A stretch of DNA of 64,000 bases, taken from contig SUVG01000004.1 in the NCBI GenBank assembly GCA_015062115.1, positions 1 to 64,000 on the forward strand, written 5' to 3'. Position 1 is the first letter of the stretch. Each line of letters begins with the position of its first letter. The stretch is from Elusimicrobium sp. (GTDB lineage Bacteria > Elusimicrobiota > Elusimicrobia > Elusimicrobiales > Elusimicrobiaceae). Position numbers and translations under genes: made by a program. This document shows positions 60,572 to 64,000 of this stretch, piece after piece. Below the pieces are notes generated by a model. It made no database searches. It was given only the letters and a program-made list of their open reading frames with translations, and was not told the origin of the DNA.

Positions 60572-62170
60572 ATGAACAGACAGTTTTTAATTACCGCCAT
60601 GTTTTTCTTGCTGGTAATTACCGGTTACAATCAGTTTGTAGCCCTTCCCCGTGCCCGCGCCGCTCAGGCCGCGGCCGAGGAACAGTTGAAAAAAACCGCA
60701 GAAGAAGCCTCCCAAAAAACTTCTTCCGCCGTTTTGGTGGCAGGCGCACCTGTTACCAAAGAAACACCTACCGAAAAACCCGAAGAACTCATTACCTTGA
60801 ATCTTCCTCAGGCGGATATTACTTTTTCGTCTAAAGGTGCCGGGATTAAAACTTATCTTTTCAAAGATATTGTCGGCGATGTGGACCTGACCCCGTATCA
60901 AGGGCCCGGGTATTTTGCCACTTTACCGACGGTAGATTTTGCCGAGTTTTCCCGCACGCAAGATTCTATTACTTTCTCGGGGGATATCGTCCCCGGGTTT
61001 ACCGTTTCCAAAACATATCGTTTTAACGAAAACGGTATCAACAACCTAACCGTTACCTTTGAAAACAAAACTTCCAAAGACTTAACCCTCGGCGAGTGGA
61101 ACTACCACTTCGGCCCCGGGCTTTCTACGGTAAAAAGCGAACTCAAAGATAATGAACGGGAATCCAAAGCTGTCTATTTGGTACAAGAGGCCGGAAAGAA
61201 AAAACCGACCTTGGAAGTTTTTGAGAAGGACGATTCCCAGCCTTCCCTTCCGTGGGTATGGGCAGGGGTGGAAAACCGCTATTTCCTGTCGGTGTTGATT
61301 CCCCAAGATTGGAAACCGGGTGCTTTGGCCACGAGCAAGGAAGTAATCGGAAAACAAAAACGCATGTGGGGGCTTTTTGGCGAAGGTGATTTGAAAGGCC
61401 CGCAATTGTCCGTTTCCGTACCGGGTGCCAATGTGGAGGCGAACTCCAAACTCGTCTATAATTCCGACTTTTATTTCGGCCCGAAAGATTACAAAGCCTT
61501 CTTGGCTTTACCGTATCACTTGGATCGCAGTATCGCTTTCGGTTTCTTCGGTGCTCTTGGTAAAATTGCCCGTAATGTGTTGGAAACTTTTTATGGTTGG
61601 ACGGGCAACTATGGGGTTTCTATTATCATGTTGACGATTTTGTTGCAAGCGATTCTGTTTAAGTTTACGCTGATGCAATTAAAATCGGCCGCTCAAATGA
61701 AAAAGATTCAACCCGAAATGAAGCGTATTCAAGAAAAATATAAAGGCAACCCCGAAGCCTTAAACCGCGAAACCTTGAACCTGTATCGCAAATACGGGGT
61801 CAATCCGCTCGCGGGTTGCTTGCCGATGCTTATTCAGTTGCCTATCTTTTTGGCACTGTTCAATGCGCTTAGAACTTCGTGGTCGTTACACGGAGCCGAT
61901 TTCGTATTCTGGATTACGGATTTGTCTTCCAAAGATCCGTATTATATCTTGCCCATTTTAATGGGTGCAGTGATGTTCTTTCAACAAAAAAACAATATGC
62001 CTGCCGGGACAGATCCTGCCCAGGCCGCTATGTTTAAGTATATGCCGGTGTTTTTTACCGTGCTTTTTATGAACTTCCCGTCCGGCTTGGTGTTGTATTG
62101 GTTGACCAACAGCTTGCTTACTTTCGGGATTCAAACACTTGTTAACCGCAAAATAGCGAAAGCCAACTAA
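60572..62170 (+). CDS. yidC: Membrane protein insertase YidC
   Basis: 532 aa from ATG 60572 (TAGGAG upstream; the frame from TTG 60554 is unnecessary). N-terminal signal-anchor helix (3-20), large periplasmic beta domain (about 65-320), then the 60KD_IMP core with five helices. The conserved hydrophilic groove region is in LLQAILFKFTLMQLKSAAQM. KYGVNPLAGCLPMLIQLPIF and LYWLTNSLLTFGIQTLVNRK are typical. Inserts membrane proteins with or without SecYEG. Gram-negative length and domain layout. Confidence 0.97.
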   Translation: MNRQFLITAMFFLLVITGYNQFVALPRARAAQAAAEEQLKKTAEEASQKTSSAVLVAGAPVTKETPTEKPEELITLNLPQADITFSSKGAGIKTYLFKDIVGDVDLTPYQGPGYFATLPTVDFAEFSRTQDSITFSGDIVPGFTVSKTYRFNENGINNLTVTFENKTSKDLTLGEWNYHFGPGLSTVKSELKDNERESKAVYLVQEAGKKKPTLEVFEKDDSQPSLPWVWAGVENRYFLSVLIPQDWKPGALATSKEVIGKQKRMWGLFGEGDLKGPQLSVSVPGANVEANSKLVYNSDFYFGPKDYKAFLALPYHLDRSIAFGFFGALGKIARNVLETFYGWTGNYGVSIIMLTILLQAILFKFTLMQLKSAAQMKKIQPEMKRIQEKYKGNPEALNRETLNLYRKYGVNPLAGCLPMLIQLPIFLALFNALRTSWSLHGADFVFWITDLSSKDPYYILPILMGAVMFFQQKNNMPAGTDPAQAAMFKYMPVFFTVLFMNFPSGLVLYWLTNSLLTFGIQTLVNRKIAKAN

Positions 62171-62184
62171 AGGAGTATTTTATT

Positions 62185-63534
62185 ATGGCACACAAAATTA
62201 AAGTAGAAGCCAAAGAAGTAGCCGATGCAATCGCAAAAGGCTTAAAAGAATTGGGTTTAAGAAGAGATCAAGTAGAAGTAACCGTCTTAAAAACGCCGAA
62301 GAAAGGTTTTTTGGGCATAGGTTCCCGCCCGGCTGTGGTAGAATTGCGCCAAAAACGCTGGAGCACGGCTGATTTAGATGCGCAAATCTATATGGACGTC
62401 CCGAAGCGCAAATCTAAACCTTCCCGCGGCGGCCGCAAAGACCGCAACTCCCGCGGCGGTCGCAGAGGGGCTCGCCGTACCTCGGATTTGGAAATCCGTA
62501 TTCCTCGCGTAGAAAAAGGCCCCAAAGCCAACGAAGCGCAACTTTTGCCCAGTGAGGCTATCCAGAACGCCGTTATCCCGGAAAACTTGAAAGCCCCCAT
62601 GCAAGAAGCCAAAGATCACTTGGCCAATGTGTTAAGCCACATGGGCGTAAAAGTGGAAAACTTAAACGTGTGGTGGGACGAAAAACAACAACGCATCTTA
62701 CTTACTTTCGATTGCGACCACCCGGCCATTGTTATCGGTAAAGAAGGCAAAACCTTGGAGGCTATTCAATATCTGTCCACCTTGGCTATCAGCCGTCATT
62801 TTGATAAACCGATTTCCGTCATCACGGATACGCAAAACTATTGGAGAAAAGCGGAAGATAAAATCGATGCCGAAATTGCCAAAGGTATTGATGCAATTAA
62901 GCGTGGGCACAGTGTGTTCCGTTTCCGCCCCATGAGTGCCCAACTGCGCCGCTATATTCACCGCGCGGTGGAAGGCCACGAATATGTGGTAACTGCTTCG
63001 GAAGGGGAAGGCAAATGGCGTAAAGTTACCTTCCGCCCTACCGATAAAGCCACGGCTGATTTCCAAGCCGGTAAAGCCCCGGCAGATTTTGTTCCCGGTG
63101 TAATCGGTGAGGATATCCCCGAAGAAACACAGGAACAAGCCCCTGTTCAGCCCGTGGAAGAAACCCCGGTGCAACCCGTAGAAACAGCCCCCGTTGCCGA
63201 CACTACCCCGGTTGCTGAAACGGCTCCCGTAGCCGAAGAAAACCCGGCGGAAACCACTGCCCCGGAAGCGGTCGCACAAATGCCTGTTGCAGTTGAAGAA
63301 ACGGTGGAAGTAGTCGTGGCGCAAGAACCCGTGGAAGAAAAACAAGAATCTTCTTGCTCTTGCTGCAGCGGTTGTTGCGGTTCCTGCGGGGAAGAACCTG
63401 CCCCGGCTGAAACCCCTGTTGGAGAAGAGGTGGCGCAACCCGCACCTGAAATGCAAGCCCCCGTGGCGGAAACGCCCACTTGCGATTGCGGCCCGTTATT
63501 TGAAACTCCCGCCAACACGGAAGAAAATAAATAA
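62185..63534 (+). CDS. jag: Jag/KhpB-like RNA-binding protein with acidic, Cys-clustered tail
   Basis: 449 aa. Jag_N domain (1-55, KGFLGIGSRPAVVEL), basic Arg/Gly linker (about 74-100), KH domain with VIGKEGKT (183-190), and R3H with RRYIHR (about 255-260). Family members end near residue 290; here a tail of about 150 residues is Pro/Glu/Val/Ala-rich. The tail includes a Cys cluster CSCCSGCCGSCG near 393-404 and CDCG at the end. The RNA-binding core is standard, the tail is not. Neighbour of yidC, as in many bacteria. Confidence 0.92.
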   Translation: MAHKIKVEAKEVADAIAKGLKELGLRRDQVEVTVLKTPKKGFLGIGSRPAVVELRQKRWSTADLDAQIYMDVPKRKSKPSRGGRKDRNSRGGRRGARRTSDLEIRIPRVEKGPKANEAQLLPSEAIQNAVIPENLKAPMQEAKDHLANVLSHMGVKVENLNVWWDEKQQRILLTFDCDHPAIVIGKEGKTLEAIQYLSTLAISRHFDKPISVITDTQNYWRKAEDKIDAEIAKGIDAIKRGHSVFRFRPMSAQLRRYIHRAVEGHEYVVTASEGEGKWRKVTFRPTDKATADFQAGKAPADFVPGVIGEDIPEETQEQAPVQPVEETPVQPVETAPVADTTPVAETAPVAEENPAETTAPEAVAQMPVAVEETVEVVVAQEPVEEKQESSCSCCSGCCGSCGEEPAPAETPVGEEVAQPAPEMQAPVAETPTCDCGPLFETPANTEENK

Positions 63535-63552
63535 ACCAATTGTTTTTAAGAT

Positions 63553-63586
63553 AAACAGGCACAGGTAAAAACTGTGCCTGTTTTTG
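63553..63586 (+). terminator. Terminator after jag
   Basis: AAACAGGCACAG pairs with CTGTGCCTGTTT, followed by TTTTG. Confidence 0.92.
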
Positions 63587-63670
63587 TTTTCCAGAGTCTA
63601 TAAAATACCTTTCGTTTTTCTTTGCGCGCGTGCGTACGGAAAATATCCTAAAAAAGCCCCTCAAAAATGA

Positions 63671-63676
63671 TAAAAT
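63671..63676 (+). promoter_or_regulatory. -10-like box of mnmE, leaderless spacing
   Basis: TAAAAT ends 6 nt before the mnmE ATG. No ribosome site. Confidence 0.4.
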
Positions 63677-63682
63677 ATATCT

Positions 63683-64000
63683 ATGCAAACAACCATCTGC
63701 GCATTGGCAACGGGTGCGGGCGGAGCGGTGGCTTTAGTGCGCCTTTCCGGCCCGGACGCTTTGTCTATTCTTTCTAAAGTTACCCGTCGGCAAACCGCCT
63801 GGTCTCCCCGTGTGCAAACTTTTTGCACTATCTACGACGGAGAAACCGTATTGGATAAAGCCCTCGTTACCTACTTTCAAAGCCCTCACTCTTTTACCGG
63901 GGAAGATGTAGTGGAATTTGCCCTGCACGCTTCCTCTTACATCAAAGGCAGACTGTTGGAACTTTTGTGCGAAGCCGGTGCCGTGCCTGCCAAAAGGGGG
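63683..64000 (+). CDS. mnmE: tRNA modification GTPase MnmE, N-terminal part (cut by window end)
   Basis: The first 106 codons are present. TICALATGAGGAVALVRLSG matches the N-terminal formyl-THF-binding domain of MnmE, whose usual start is DTIAAIATPPGRGGIGIVR. SFTGEDVVEFALHAS corresponds to the family's TGEDVVE block, with HA in place of the common HGG. MnmE with MnmG forms the cmnm5 modification at wobble U34 in certain tRNAs. The GTPase domain lies beyond the window. Confidence 0.9.
   Translation, partial: MQTTICALATGAGGAVALVRLSGPDALSILSKVTRRQTAWSPRVQTFCTIYDGETVLDKALVTYFQSPHSFTGEDVVEFALHASSYIKGRLLELLCEAGAVPAKRG

Overview
The window reads as a contiguous chromosomal segment of a bacterium of the Elusimicrobiota type, probably a gut Elusimicrobium relative. 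This is inferred from gene content, not proven. The main clue is the number of type IV pilin-like genes: six in one operon and four scattered singly, most starting with the leader and helix [13 protein letters not shown] or a close variant. Many small signal-peptide proteins have no recognisable family. I saw no mobile element, CRISPR array, phage gene or rRNA.

Layout. 1-2244: the 3' part of an O-antigen-ligase-like membrane protein with a TPR tail. 2386-17258: one long type IV pilus / type II secretion-like operon. It runs OmpA-like secreted protein, PilM-PilN fusion, PilO-like, PilP-like, secretin, PilB/GspE ATPase, PilC/GspF, six prepilins, and a secreted zincin-like peptidase. 17506-18951 (minus): two secreted proteins, one made of three Cys/His zinc-ribbon-like repeats. 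19098-23965: clpP, an orphan pilin, lon behind a CIRCE-like operator, and a TPR lipoprotein. 24040-28608: a CAU tRNA, secreted and membrane proteins, an orphan pilin, an AGCS symporter and a lipoprotein. 28613-33192: nadA-nadC, an aminotransferase and ackA. 33331-36488: an NHL-repeat protein and two pilins, one carrying thrombospondin-1-like repeats. 36532-43764: asnS, tRNA-Ala, a large secreted zincin, hisS-aspS. 43929-48954: a lipoprotein/membrane-protein pair and a SpoIID-type protein. 49022-57262: lipA, small secreted proteins, glyQ-glyS, a HAD phosphatase and recO. 57402-59587: two paralogous secreted proteins. 59723-64000: the replication-origin-type cluster rpmH-rnpA-yidD-yidC-jag-mnmE, with mnmE cut by the window end; dnaA is not in the window.

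Most interesting signal. Seven intergenic regions carry the same tandem quasi-palindrome, RGGYC-N4-GRCCY, usually as one strong and one weaker copy about 15-24 bp apart. The strong copy lies about 57-75 bp upstream of the start codon. In several cases it runs straight into a -35-like TTG followed 16-17 bp later by a -10. Every gene behind it encodes an exported protein of unknown function, which suggests an undescribed regulon of lineage-specific envelope proteins.

Other points: a ClpP whose catalytic Asp is replaced by Asn; Lon with a histone-H1-like Lys/Ala/Pro tail; a set of genes, mostly housekeeping, that look leaderless (a -10 hexamer 6-7 nt before ATG, no Shine-Dalgarno); near-identical 5' ends among orphan pilins; a decayed copy of the tRNA-Ala 3' half with its terminator; and an unexplained roughly 0.4 kb segment at 50.7-51.1 kb.
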